Shown: positions 8,601-18,740, counted from the stretch's first letter. The stretch is DNA of 64,000 nucleotides from Bactericera cockerelli (GCA_024516035.1 CM044960.1:18980183-19044182), one strand, 5' to 3'. The notes: generated by a model not told the origin, from the letters alone. Numbers and translations: made by a program.

Positions 8601-11396
8601 AAACAAACAAAAAAAACCTCAATTCCTGTTATCTGGACCTCATGGTGATTTTTTAAATCCCATTTGTATGCTAATTGAAATGAGCCATTCATTTAGAACT
8701 TAATAAAAACAGATGTATGGGTCTCTTAGTCCGTTAAATTCATTATGTTGTATTGATTTTTTATCGTATGGTAGTATAATCAAGTTCAAACTGTGATAAG
8801 AATCGGAACAGCTCCGGTAACATAAGGTCAGTTCTATATTATGTATATTAATTGTAACATGATTTTTCTCTCTCGTCGTTATGTTCAGGAAAATATCAAT
8901 ACGTGTGTTTGTGTGAGTCCACTCATAGGTCACTCACACTCCGAGTACACTTGAGTAGTCACTCTAGTGCTATTGTGTCAAGCATTTTCTGTATACTAAT
9001 TGATGATGAACTTTTGACACTTGCCATTTAGCGTAGTAGGTAATCCATTGGCTTGGATTGAGTAGCTAGCAATTCTTACAGTAATTTCTATTCGAATTTT
9101 TAAATGTCTGTATGTGAAGCCATGGGAGTTCATTGTACTAATTTTAGCACTGCGCTGTGACAAGTAATTATAAAAATCACATGAAAATTATGGCAAAATT
9201 TGCACACACAAAAAAACAAGATTAGCAGAACGTGTATGAATGAAGTCTTTTGGAAAATACTTCTGAGGGTAAAATTATTAATCCATGTGTTTCATTGAAT
9301 TATGATTTAATTTTAATATTTTGAAAGAAGAATTTTTCCTGCTCGTAGTAAATTCGAGAAATACATGAAACCCTAATTAATGTCTATCCCAGTATCTGAG
9401 TGGTAAAGGCGGTACTCTGTGAATCCAGAGGTCGCGATTTCGAAACCCAGCCGGGACATGACAAATTATCCTCCCATTTGGGATTTTTGTCACATAATAA
9501 TAATTATGTCTTGGACATTATTATTACTGCTATATTGTCATTACACATAATAATTATGTCTTGGGAATTATAATTATATAATAATAATAATATGCCTCAA
9601 TGTCACCCAATTTGGGCAAGGGCGTTTATGTATGGATATTATATTGATTCAGGTCATGAAAAATCAACAGTACAGTTAAATCACAAAATACACACCAAAA
9701 AGTTACAGATTATTTATCTATAGATTATGAACCTAGCCTACAGAATTATTCAAATAAATTTCAATGTTTTTCCCTTTCTTTTTTCTATTATAATTACTGC
9801 TGTAATAATGGGACTTAATAGTCCTAATTGGGCAGTATAAAAATAAGGCGATATTATCATTAATTTGGTTAATGGAATTGTTTTTCTTTCTCCCTGGGTC
9901 AGGACTGGCAGACTTTCTACCTGGCCACCGTGTTCGCTATCTTCATCGCCTGCATGGTAATGCAGATCCCCAGGCTCAACGTCGACCCCAACATCAAGAT
10001 GGCCATGTTCGTGGGCTGGGCGGCGTACGGCGTGGTGCCCACGGTCCACTGGGCCTTTATCATGGGTGGGTGGGAGAACCCCATCGTGAATGTAAGTACC
10101 GTCGGCGTCCTATGGTTAGACTAGGAGACTGGTTTTCCAGCTTGCGAGGTGTCCGGGAGTTTGTCTCCCACCCAATGCATGGATTTTCCACATTATTTTC
10201 ATCTTTTGAATTCAATAGATTTACAAGTCCTATTTTTACAGTACACGTGTACTTTTTTTTAATTAAGGATTTTTTTTTTTTTTTAACTATTTGAGTCTTT
10301 CTGGAACACTACTACATCATATACTGTAGTTACAGCTGCCAGGTTTTACTTGAAAGTTTAAAAAGAAACATTATATAAAATGCCTTGTTGTAGTCTCCAT
10401 GAAATATAGAAGAATAATGAAGAGTATTTTTTTTTTTTTTTTTTTCCTTTATAAAGAAACATTTATACAAAGGTACTTCTCCTAAGCTTTGAAGGGCTTC
10501 TAAGAGATGTACCAAGGAACATTACTGTGGTTCATGTACCAAGGAACATTACTGTGGTTCAAGTACCAAGGAACATTACTGTGGTCCATGTACCAAGGAA
10601 CATTACTATGGTCCATGTACCAAGGAACATTACTGTGGTTCAAGTACCAAGGAACATTACTGTGGTTCAAGTACCAAGGAACATTACTGTGGTTCATGTA
10701 CCAAGGAACATTACTGTGGTTCATGTACCTAGGAGCATTACTGTGGTTCATGTACCAAGGAACATTAGTGTGGTTCATTTACCAAGGAACATTACTGTGG
10801 TTCAAGTACCAAGGAACATTACTGTGGTTTATGTACCAAGGAACATTACTGTGGTTCATGTATCAAGGAACATTACTGTGATTCATGCTAGGAGATCCTA
10901 GTTTGTTCGCGTAACCAATCAGATCGTTTTGTTTCAGTTGACTTTATTCTCGTTCAGAACTAATCCTAGGTTCCTAGTTCGGAATTTCAGAACGATATTC
11001 CTTGCTCGTGTATTGTGTGAATGGAACTGCAAGGAAACTAAATGAACTAAAGTTCACTTAGTTTAGTTCATTAGTTCAATCGTTCAGCAGAATGACTTAG
11101 TTCATTCGAGTCAGTCGTTCAGTCTTTATACACCACTACAAGGAATATTATTGTTTACTTCTCAGATGCTGCTGCCGCGGGTAGTGGGGATGTATGGGAT
11201 CAGCGGGCTGGCCTTCCTGATCTACATCACTCGCTTCCCGGAGAGGTTCTTCACAGGTAAGGTGGACTTCATAGGGAGCTCCCACCAGTGGTGGCACTTC
11301 TTCGTGGTGCTGGCGCTCTACTACTGGCACAACACCGGCATCAAGTACATTGAGTACCGCATGAACCATGGCTGCACGCACGACATGCGAATCTGA
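5469..11396 (+). CDS. PAQR3: PAQR3-like progestin/adipoQ receptor family protein (5'-incomplete, five exons visible)
   Basis: Joining 5469-5656, 6904-7060, 7668-7820, 9903-10091 and 11166-11396 gives one open frame of 305 residues plus stop, with GT-AG borders and matching phases. Human PAQR3 is about 311 residues, so only a short N-terminus is missing. I could not identify the first exon or start codon. Family signatures seen are NPYILSGYR before the first helix, NETINIWSH at the start of helix 1, the metal-site residues in STMYHVFS (His) and TFDLLGI (Asp), and the late SSHQWWH with two His. About seven hydrophobic segments follow one another. In mammals PAQR3 (RKTG) is a Golgi protein that tethers Raf and dampens ERK signalling, and a similar role here is inferred. 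Three introns hold mobile elements close to their acceptors. The gene is convergent with Pitx. Confidence 0.93.
6003..6160 (+). repeat. tRNA-derived SINE, family B (copy 2)
   Basis: Head CCGACCTCAGTAACTTGATC, GGCGGCGGACTTGTAACTTG and box-B-like GGTTCAAGTCCC, followed by the tail GCGAGTTTGAGCAGTTGTGA and AAGTGATTAACACAAATATG. Same layout as 21188-21331 and 36319-36440. The head is tRNA-like but lacks a closing acceptor stem, so it is not a tRNA gene. Confidence 0.78.
6585..6633 (+). repeat. probable LINE 3'-end fragment (copy 1)
   Basis: ATGCCGACCCCAAGTAAGTT, GGGAAAAGGCAAAG and a GAAGAAGAAG run match 8391-8443 closely. A 3' motif ending in a short GAA or GAT repeat is typical of truncated non-LTR retrotransposons. 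SINE A begins directly after it. Confidence 0.5.
6634..6837 (+). repeat. tRNA-derived SINE, family A (copy 1)
   Basis: Head TGTCCCGGTAGCTCAGTGG, TAAAGGCGGCACTCTGTG, AATCCAGAG and CAGCCGGGACA, with a closing acceptor-like stem. The body contains TCCTCCCATTTGGG, a TCTTGGGCTTACTGCTGGAA run and GGCGATATTATTATTATTAT. Related copies lie at 9381-9536, 13577-13807, 16791-16985 and 22151-22364. The T-arm here is mutated (GGTCGAAAGCC), and the anticodon stem-loop is irregular. Confidence 0.85.
6904..7060 (+). CDS. PAQR3: PAQR3 exon b
   Basis: Acceptor TCTCCCCCAG, donor CAA|GTGAGT. The first base completes a Ser codon. It encodes FWMTNETINIWSH and most of the first two membrane helices, ending LLLCCFQ. 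Confidence 0.92.
7363..7597 (+). mobile_element. non-autonomous Helitron (copy 1)
   Basis: It starts TCTTAATATATAAATGTCAA after an A and ends in CTAG before a T, as expected for Helitrons inserting between A and T without target duplication. A small hairpin (GCCCG, loop CAAAC, CGGGC) lies 9 bases before CTAG. The same ends and body (AATAAGACGGGATTTTTCG, CCTGCCATTGGCGAAAAAGG) recur at 27741-27995. It ends 70 bases before PAQR3 exon c. Confidence 0.75.
7668..7820 (+). CDS. PAQR3: PAQR3 exon c
   Basis: Acceptor TTCTCTCCCCAG, donor AAG|GTAAGT, 51 codons in phase 0. It encodes ICMVTSTMYHVFSCKSERHF and LTFDLLGIALS, which carry the His and Asp of the family's presumed metal site. It ends YYAFWCHK. 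Confidence 0.93.
7855..7999. repeat. 49-bp tandem repeat
   Basis: Units beginning AGGGCCACATTTTTTTT and containing GCATTGGTAGACAAGG start at 7861, 7910 and 7959, with the last one partial. It lies in PAQR3 intron c-d just after the donor. Confidence 0.85.
8340..8443 (+). repeat. probable LINE 3'-end fragment (copy 2)
   Basis: CCATGGACGCGCTAAATAG leads to ATGCCGACCACAAGTATG, GGGAAAAGGCAAAG and GGAGAAGAAG, matching 6585-6633. No coding part remains. Confidence 0.45.
8444..9380. other. intronic, nothing recognised
   Basis: Middle of PAQR3 intron c-d. AT-rich, with no supported exon, repeat unit or structured element. Confidence 0.5.
9381..9536 (+). repeat. tRNA-derived SINE, family A (copy 2, head and body)
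   Basis: Head TATCCCAGTATCTGAGTGG, TAAAGGCGGTACTCTGTG, AATCCAGAGGTCGC and CAGCCGGGACATGAC, then TCCTCCCATTTGGG. The usual 3' body is missing here, but a matching tail lies at 9793-9862. Confidence 0.8.
9793..9862 (+). repeat. SINE family A 3' fragment
   Basis: TACTGCTGTAATAATGGG, ACTTAATAGTCCTAATTGGG and AATAAGGCGATATTATCAT are the SINE A tail. It may be the displaced end of copy 2 or a truncated insertion. It stops about 40 bases before PAQR3 exon d. Confidence 0.75.
9903..10091 (+). CDS. PAQR3: PAQR3 exon d
   Basis: Acceptor TTTCTCCCTGGGTCAG, donor AAT|GTAAGT, 63 codons in phase 0. It encodes DWQTFYLATVFAIF, WAAYGVVPTVHWAF and GGWENPIV, matching the middle helices and the YGVIPTLHW region of PAQR3. 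Confidence 0.93.
10507..10893. repeat. 27-bp minisatellite in PAQR3 intron d-e
   Basis: About 14 copies of ATGTACCAAGGAACATTACT followed by GTGGTTC. Because 27 is divisible by three, long open frames appear on both strands through the array. These are artefacts of the repeat, not genes. Copies differ by single bases (GTTCAAG, GTCCATG, CTAGGAGC). Confidence 0.95.
11166..11396 (+). CDS. PAQR3: PAQR3 exon e (terminal)
   Basis: Acceptor TTGTTTACTTCTCAG, 76 codons then TGA at 11394-11396. It encodes LPRVVGMYGISGLAFLIYI, RFPERFFTGKVDFIGSSHQ, then WWH and a final helix. The C-terminal tail is short and basic with two Cys/His residues. The last codons and the stop are copied twice in the downstream repeat array. 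Confidence 0.94.
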   Translation: MLLPRVVGMYGISGLAFLIYITRFPERFFTGKVDFIGSSHQWWHFFVVLALYYWHNTGIKYIEYRMNHGCTHDMRI

Positions 11397-11862
11397 GCGC
11401 TGCGCTGCCCACCGGTCAAGTAACCGGTGAGAAGTGAAGTAACCGGTCAGAAGTGAAGTAACCGGTCAGAAGTGAAGTAACCGGTCAGAAGTGAAGTAAC
11501 CGGTCAGAGCTTTGTTGAGTCTTTCAAACGCGGTGAACAAGCGTGCGTTCCGGTGAAGTAACCGGTCAGAAGTGAAGTAACCGGTCAGAGGTTTGTTGAG
11601 TCTTTCAAACGCGGTGAACAAGCGTGCGTTCCTTGCACGCACGACATGCGAATCTGAGCGCTGCCCTGCCCACCGGTGAAGTAACCGGTCAGAAGTGAAG
11701 TAACCGGTCAGAGGTTTGTTGAGTCTTTCAAACGCGGTGAACAAGCGTGCGTTCCTTGCACGCACGACATGCGAATCTGAGCGCTGCGCTGCCCACCAGT
11801 GAAGTAACCGGTCAGAGGTTTGCTGAGTCTTTCAAACGCGGTGAACAAGCGTGCGTGCCTTG
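11373..11862 (+). repeat. nested tandem array in PAQR3 3' UTR including copies of the gene's last codons and stop
   Basis: A short unit GAAGTGAAGTAACCGGTCA is repeated several times. A larger module combines it with GTTTGTTGAGTCTTTCAAAC, GCGGTGAACAAGCGTGCGTT and, in two modules 123 bases apart (11634 and 11757), with TGCACGCACGACATGCGAAT and CTGAGCGCTGC. That last piece is the coding end of PAQR3, whose original starts at 11373. The duplicated piece therefore spans the terminal codons, the TGA and the start of the UTR. Confidence 0.9.
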
Positions 11863-11911
11863 CCAAGGAGGAGTGATTTCCCCTGAGCGATCTTTGCCAA
11901 AGACGAGAGAC

Positions 11912-12046
11912 TAAGGGCGGAATTAATAGACGTTTTTGTAATACCTCCGTGGCGCTAAGTCACGGATTGCGTACTGAGTAAGATAGGGCAAAGCGACACT
12001 TACCAACGACTTAAGTTATTGATGTTGTCTATTAATTCCGCTCTTA
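11912..12046. mobile_element. 135-bp MITE in PAQR3 3' UTR
   Basis: Inverted ends TAAGGGCGGAATTAATAGAC and GTCTATTAATTCCGCTCTTA enclose about 95 bases. A single mismatch separates the arms. The exact target duplication is unclear because the ends themselves contain TAA/TTA. Confidence 0.7.
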
Positions 12047-12764
12047 AAGTGGATAGACGAAAGGTGTCTCTTGTTACTTGAGCTAGTCAGGCCTAGAGTG
12101 GCCGAAAGTACGTTTTCTTTTTTGTGCACGAACGATGATAGTTGCTCAATTATACGATGAGTTTTTTTAGAGTTGATTTTAGATCTTGAGGATCTCGGTG
12201 TGGTTGACATTAAAATATTTTAATAGAGCTTTGTATATTTGGTTCAATTTTCCGGCGTGGCTTAATTTTTGTTTTATAGCCCAAACTCCTCGTGAACTAA
12301 ATGACACAAGTGCTGTTGAAAGTTAAAAGTAACTGAATCACTACGAGTCTCACAGGAATATTTTTTTTGTGACTTTGGAGTAAAGTCAATGATCATTTAT
12401 GATAAGAAATTTACATTTTAGGTTCAAAAAGATATCTTGCTCATTATACAATATTTCTTGGTGGTTCTAGGCGAATTTACTAATTTTATTAAAATAATGC
12501 TATCAATTTTTTTCTACTGTGTATAAAATTAATGGTACCTTAGTTAAATTTATTTATTTTTTATATTGCTTGAAATGTTAGAAAAAATGGTGCCCTTGGA
12601 AGTTGTATAGTGTAAATTCTAGATAATCTTTTGTGTAGATAGAAGACTTCTACTGTCTAGTTAGAAAATTCTTTGACAATGTATTTCCTAGAATTAGTTG
12701 GTATTTTATTTTACACGTACCTTACAGGGTTTCTTTTGTTTTTTGAATCTCGACATTGAAAACA

Positions 12765-12770
12765 AATAAA
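12765..12770 (+). promoter_or_regulatory. candidate polyadenylation signal of PAQR3
   Basis: AATAAA within AACAAATAAAGAACAC, about 1.37 kb after the stop codon. It is the best-placed signal I see. Usage is not shown by sequence alone. Confidence 0.35.
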
Positions 12771-13576
12771 GAACACAATCTGTGATAAACCTTATAGGAA
12801 AAGCATTTCTCTTTGAGTTTTTATTTTTCTCTTTTTAGGTCAGGTCACATGACTTTAAAAGATACATTGCCAACCAGTGGTCAAATTAGCATATTATCTA
12901 TTTTGTCAATAATTTTGTGAAAGTTTGACGGGGTCTTCAGATTTCTATCATGGGTCTATCAATAAGTTGCTGCCTTCCTGACAGGTGAAAGAGATGACTT
13001 CAACCCCTGACAGATTTCATAACAAAAACTGTAATTTTCAAGTTACTGAGCAAAAAATGTGATGTAGTGTAGGCATATATTTATCATGTTCGAGTTTCTT
13101 TTACTACATCTGCAGGAAATCAATAGCTTATGTTACTCCTTGTTCTCAAGAGGAAATGCAAAATGTACGTCACGTCAAATATAAAACACTTAGCGTATTG
13201 CATAACGTCAATTTAAACGGCGTTTTCATATAATCTGGTTGGGGTGTTCAAAAAACTGCTGTTCCTCTGACTCCTGATAATGAAGGTATAATAAGGTTCA
13301 AATCCCGACTGTGGTAGATTTTTCGTATCAAAAATAAATCTCTATCAAGAGTTAGTTATAACTTATAACCCGTTCACACTGATTAGATTTTATCGTGATT
13401 TGTAAAAATTTTGATACCTACCCTGTGAAGTGGGCAAGAGGTATTTGTGAGGCTATACACATACACATAGTCTCATGACAATGATTCGTCTCAGCGTTAC
13501 TATATGGAATTATATTATATGTTCCACCTGTTGTATATTTCTACATTAGTCAGCCCGCACTGGAGATTGCACGTTA
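12771..13576. other. intergenic, nothing recognised
   Basis: AT-rich, with no supported exon or repeat family. Confidence 0.45.
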
Positions 13577-13807
13577 AATAATAAAAATAATAATATCGCC
13601 TTATTTATACAGCCCGATTACAACTAATGAGTCCCACTATTCCAGCAGTAAAACCAAGACGTATCCTAAGCTCGTCAAATTCTGTTTTCACCAAATGTGG
13701 TCAAATCCTAAACTGGAGGATAACTTATCAGAGGATAAACTGGAGGATAACTTATTCGAACCAGCGACCTCTGGATTAACAGACAGATATCTGAGCTACC
13801 GGGATCA
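13577..13807 (-). repeat. tRNA-derived SINE, family A (copy 3, diverged)
   Basis: Plus-strand reading: ATAATATCGCCTTATTTATA, CCCACTATTCCAGCAGTAAA, a duplicated ACTGGAGGATAACTTAT, then ACCTCTGGATTAAC and GAGCTACCGGGATCA. Orientation is minus. The head is decayed. Confidence 0.75.
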
Positions 13808-14034
13808 CGGGCAACGTCCAGGGTGGTGGTCTGCACCTTAATGTATTGTTCCGAATCAATCACCTTACTCAATTCACCCTATATGCCCGGCCCAAATCAG
13901 GCTGTGTGAGTGAGTATAGCTTGCTTGTTTGTCTATCGAATGGTGGGTCCGTGATATAATGTCCATGTGACGGTAATTATTTTAAGTAAGGTTGCACGAG
14001 ACTTACGAGAGTATCTACATCTTCTCTCTTTCTT

Positions 14035-14037
14035 TTT

Positions 14038-14068
<31 letters not shown>
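14035..14068. repeat. (TC)n microsatellite
   Basis: Uninterrupted TC dinucleotide run in a pyrimidine-rich stretch. Confidence 0.95.
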
Positions 14069-14071
<3 letters not shown>

Positions 14072-14626
14072 GTTTGAACTCAATTTCGATGAGATTTTTT
14101 CTCTTCCTTCTCTCCTATAGTTTCCCAGTCCCTGCATCTCGCGGTTTTAAGCAAAGCTTTCGAATGACTTACCAGTAAATCCCTCGCCATATAGATATAT
14201 ATTTTTCTTTCATTTTAAACCTCTCCACTTAGTTTCTCAACATTTCCATTAGTTAAAGTTGCATATTCTTCTCTCTTTTCATTTTGGTCTTCGCTCTAGC
14301 TCGCCCACTTTTTTATCCATCTCAATTAATTTATTTAAATTGATAAAGTACGAGAGGAGAATGCAGGATAATCCGGGCGGATAAGTTGAGATAATTTGTG
14401 AAGTGTGTAATGCCAGAAGTGAGAATGGAGGGGGGAAGTCATTTGGAAAATTAGAAATGATGACTATCTAGGAATGAAACTTTTTATTTCAACTCTATGT
14501 CACCCAAGCAGTATTTTCTTCCAAATTTATTGTGCTGCCTGAAACATTCGAATGTAGTTGGTTCTTTTACTTTTCATTTGAGCACATACCACTATAATAA
14601 CAACAATAATATCGAGATGAAATCTG

Positions 14627-15013
14627 TGAAAAGATGCCCAAACGTGGTAACCAACATTTTTTTCGAAATTCAGTTATTAGTAGGTATATTCCTACTAAAT
14701 GTGACGAGACTGACGAGCTCTATGTAATCATTATTATTCTACGATGTACCCTTTATGAGATATTGAGGTTGAAAAAAAAAACATGTTAAGTTTATTTTGA
14801 GTTATTTGAGTTTGATCGTAAGAGGGCAAAACCTGTCATTGAATGTTAACATCATAAAAGCTGATTACTTTCTTATAATTGTCCTTACTTAAAGATGTCA
14901 AATCGTGACAAAATCCAATACCATGTTTTAATTTTTTTTTATAGAAAAACGTATTTTTGCTCTCCTGAAAAAATTTAAAAATGTTGGTTACCACGTTTTG
15001 GGATCTTTTCATA
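14627..15013. mobile_element. 387-bp MITE
   Basis: Left end GTGAAAAGATGCCCAAACGT then GGTAACCAACATTTTT. The right end carries the inverse, AAAAATGTTGGTTACCACGT then TTTGGGATCTTTTCAT. The terminal match is about 38 bases with few differences. There is no open frame inside, and the target duplication was not resolved. Confidence 0.68.
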
Positions 15014-15483
15014 GGAATAAGAAAGGATAGTCAATCACAAGCCACAGATTAGAGTATAAAAGTTAGTCCCGCGGAAGTAGCTTATTGCCTGTGTAGTGGC
15101 CGATGCATAATACCTACAATCCTTCCACCACCATGATATATGCACCTAGGTCTCTATCTCATGCACACGATATTGGTTACCATAAAATAATAGGTAAATG
15201 TATGTTCTTTTTGTTGACAGTAGTGATCACATTCTTTGGGTTCAAGGCAGGTATCACAAAAAAACAGGACTTATTCATCAAAATGCCAGGGCTAGATGAA
15301 CAATGTTACTGTTGCCACGGGCCTCACTCTTTTTAAACTTACACAGATAAAAAGATGTTACAGTAAGAATTTTTTCAAGCACGTATTCGGAAAGGTTAGG
15401 TTGGAAGAGATTGCCGCAGGCAATAATCCCGCCTTTTAGTTAGGGCAATAGTATTTTTTCTTTGTACTTATTATTTCTTTTAA
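15014..15483. other. intergenic, nothing firm
   Basis: Contains the short palindrome ATTGCCGCAGGCAAT at about 15409. The open frame at 15103-15336 has no protein-like features that I can recognise. Confidence 0.4.
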
Positions 15484-16483
15484 CCCGTGAGTACACGCAC
15501 ATAGGGAAAAATTCTCACACGCTCGGCAAAAACGCTAGAACTTGATCAATATTGGTCCTAACCTGTAGGGACCTGGAGTAGCTGTTGATAATAAATGTTT
15601 ATCTAGATGTATCCACAGTCCCTTGAGCTATTTTCAATTTCTGCTGCCCATGACGTGGCGAAAAGTTCAGATCGGTCTGAAATTTTTTCATCACGCGTCT
15701 ACAGACGTAACTTTTTTTTGAAAGTTTTTTTTTTCTGTTACTAACTGTTTAGTTGAATTTAATTAAATATTTATAATATGTAATTAGTTTTAATAATTAA
15801 TTAATATAATAATAACAATTGTTTTAAATAAAAAATATATTTTTTTAAAGAAAATTAGTGTGTTTACCAACCTAATTCGTGATTGTTCACTATTGTTATA
15901 TAATAATTATTATAATGATTTTTAACTACCTAACAAAATAGAATTTTTTAACTAACATTAATAAAATTTCTTTGTAATAATACTTATTAGGTAGTTAGGT
16001 ACCTTCCTACACTTTTTTGCGAGATACTGAAATAATTAGTATTCTTTGCAATCTTTCTCCATCTATTATAATGGGTACCTACCTACTTACCTACCTCCTG
16101 GTATACCTAATCTAAGTACATTTTTTTTATCGTTTCTGTTTTTATCTTTTAGAAGTACCTAAACAAATATAATAACATAATATTCTTGATTATAAGATAT
16201 ACTGTGAATTGCCCTACAAACTTATGTCAGTATGGCTAACGATGAACAAATTTTGGAAAAAAAAAAAAAAAAAATGTCAAATCAGGGTTCGAACTGAATT
16301 TATATGGAAAAAAGTTGCTAAAATTACTTTAAATATAGTTTAAATACATTAGTCAACTTAATGTATCTTAAAAATATTACATAACTCTTCAAGCAGAACG
16401 AAATACAAAGCAAAACCAGGTGTGAGATTTTTTTTCATCACGCGTGTACAGACGTTCGGATTTTTAACGCGAGTACTCACAGG
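15484..16483. mobile_element. 1-kb TTAA-flanked element (piggyBac-type, non-autonomous)
   Basis: TTAA at 15480-15483 and 16484-16487. Left end CCCGTGAGTACACGC, right end (reverse-complemented) CCTGTGAGTACTCGC, so 13 of 15 positions match. Subterminal motifs ATCACGCGTCTACAGACGT (15690) and ATCACGCGTGTACAGACGT (16438) occur in the same direction near each end. The interior is very AT-rich with stop codons in every frame. Confidence 0.62.
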
Positions 16484-16790
16484 TTAATGAACATTTATTT
16501 AAAGAGAGGTCTTTTTTTCATTCATTACAACTTTATATTGTAACTGTTGTCCTACTAATAAAGAATTATATAATAATAATAATAATTCGGTACCTACGTT
16601 ATTATGGAAAAGATGATTATGTGTTTTTTGGAAACTTCAAAGATGGTTTCGGTTCCATTTTATTCTGGCCATGTTACCTAATTGAATTGGTTTCCATTTT
16701 CCAGACATCCGATTCTTGTACCATAAACCTTAGGTGCCTTCAAATAGTCTTTAAATAATAATTATGTACTAGGACCCAGAAATGTTTCCT

Positions 16791-16985
16791 AATAATAGTA
16801 CCGCCTTATTTATACTGCTCGAATAAGACTATGAGTTCCATTATTTCTGCACTGAGCCCTAGACATATTATTGTGTTATCAAAATCCCAAACGGGATGAT
16901 AACTTGTAATATCCCGGCTGGGATTCGAGCCCGCGACCTCTGAATGTCCAGACCGACGCTTTAACCATTGAATTACCGGGACAGA
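16791..16985 (-). repeat. tRNA-derived SINE, family A (copy 4)
   Basis: Plus strand: CCGCCTTATTTATACTGC, TCCCAAACGGGATGATAAC, GGCTGGGATTCGAGCCCGCG, ACCTCTGAATG and ATTACCGGGACAGAC. Minus orientation. Box B is well kept and the anticodon stem is lost. Confidence 0.8.
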
Positions 16986-18446
16986 CGAATGACTTTTCAG
17001 TTTAAAAATTGCGGCACGTTCTATGGTATTATGAGTTGATTGTCAAAGGATTTAGTGCTTAGACCCCTAATCCTACTAACATTAGAAGAGTAGTGGCCCA
17101 AGTGTTTTCAAGTCTTCAGAGGTAACAGTTTTCTATTCCATCTTAGGACTTTTCGTAGATTTATTTTGTAGAACGTACTGAATAAGATGATATATGTACA
17201 ATGTAGTTCCATTTGAGATTTCAAAGTTGAACCCCCTGGTCCGCCCTTGGTAATGATAGAAAAACAAAACCCAGTAGAAAATGTTCTCTCCCTTGATATT
17301 ATGGATGTACTGTACACGTGTTTTAGTTTTTTTTTAATCCGTTCTTTAGATATTTCGAGTGACTCCTCATTTTGGCGGACCCTGTATGTAAAAGAAAAGA
17401 AGAAACAGGGAAATATTAACAAGTTTTTTGAAATAAAACACCAAAGAGTTTAATTGAAATGAGCCTTGACTTTTTATTTATATTTTAGACTAGAATGAAA
17501 CTTTTTTTAGAAAAGAAAATCCACAAATATTTCAATTTATTTATAAATAAAACACTTTTTACAAAGAAACAGAAATGACAGCATCTAAAGAATAGCTACA
17601 TAAGGTAGGTAGGTACATAAATTATGATATTTAAACAAGCTACCCTTTTTAAAGAAGAACTAGAATATTAAGCATTATATGTAAAATATTTACATAATAT
17701 TTTTGTCACTCACGCAGTATTGTTGCTGTCTGAAAATGCTCAACAAATTTTAAGTAGAACAAGTTATACTAATGAAGGTATTCACGATTGGTAGGATAAA
17801 TAACCATATTAAGATAATATATCTCCTACCTAGGTAGGCAGTTAGGTACCTATTATTTAAGACTTTTACGAGTAGGTATATGCACTACATATTTTATTAA
17901 CTTATCAAGAAAATTCGCTTCATGTTTTGGTCATGACACTCACACATCACTTCATTGCACTTAAAACTGAACATTTCTTAAATTTAGAAATCTATAGGTA
18001 CGAGTATTAACAATAAACAAATAAAATTAATCAATACGTTTGCAAAACTGTCTACATTCAGTATATCTGCATCACTGCATGTATAACAAACCTTGAATTA
18101 TTAAAAGCCAACCTTTATTATTATTGAAAGGGATGACTAAAGTACAAAAATGTTGACTCAAATTCTAAAAGATCTGTCATTTTGTTTAAAAATAATTATT
18201 ACAATACTTCCCATATCTATAGATATTATACTCGGAAAGTAATGAGAGTCATAAGTTGGAACAGGATTTATATCACATCACAATAATAATGGTTTTCGAA
18301 CAAATTCATCAGCTATTTAATTTTATCTCTGAAAAAATCACATCACGAACATTATGCAAACATTATAATATTATTACGGGTAATATAAGATCATATTTAT
18401 CCAAGCAAAATTGTTACCATCACCATTCAAAGTGCTAAGATCAGAC
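16986..18446. other. intergenic, nothing recognised
   Basis: AT-rich sequence between the convergent PAQR3 and Pitx genes. It probably includes part of the Pitx 3' UTR, but I cannot fix its end. Confidence 0.4.
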
Positions 18447-18740
18447 AGAACTATCACCTAGATAGCACATACGCTTACGGGAAGCCTTGCTTTTACACAC
18501 GCTCAAGTAAGCGTAGTTAGTAAGAGTAAATCCTACTTCCTGTAAACGTGAAGGCTTCCTGTAGGCTTGAATTCTACTTGTTTATGCAAACGTTCAGCAG
18601 TCTTCCTGTTATCGTCAATTATCGTGCTTGCAGAGTAAGCGTACCGCATTTTTACTGCACGTGTGCAAAGGCGTGAACCAGCCGCGTACCGTATAAGTAT
18701 TTCCGTTGAACAAACCAGATTATTGGATTACTATTGAGGT
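18447..18740. repeat. dispersed repeat I (copy 1)
   Basis: TAGATAGCACATACGC, AGTAAGAGTAAATCCTAC, CTGTAAACGTGAA and GTTGAACAAACCAGATTATT occur in the same order at 32712-32965. Divergence is high, so the family limits are approximate. Confidence 0.5.

Noticed and set aside
10507..10893. CRISPR-like regular repeat
   Set aside because: Contiguous tandem units with no unique spacers, in a eukaryotic intron.
10500..10901. long frames on both strands with repeated NHSNVPWYM or YQGTLLWF units
   Set aside because: Produced by the 27-bp minisatellite; intronic and present on both strands.
11466..11765. 99-codon minus-strand frame through the PAQR3 3' UTR array
   Set aside because: Reads the tandem repeat backwards; no independent evidence of coding.
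15103..15336. 77-codon plus-strand frame with one hydrophobic segment
   Set aside because: No supporting signal beyond openness; AT-rich DNA yields many such frames.
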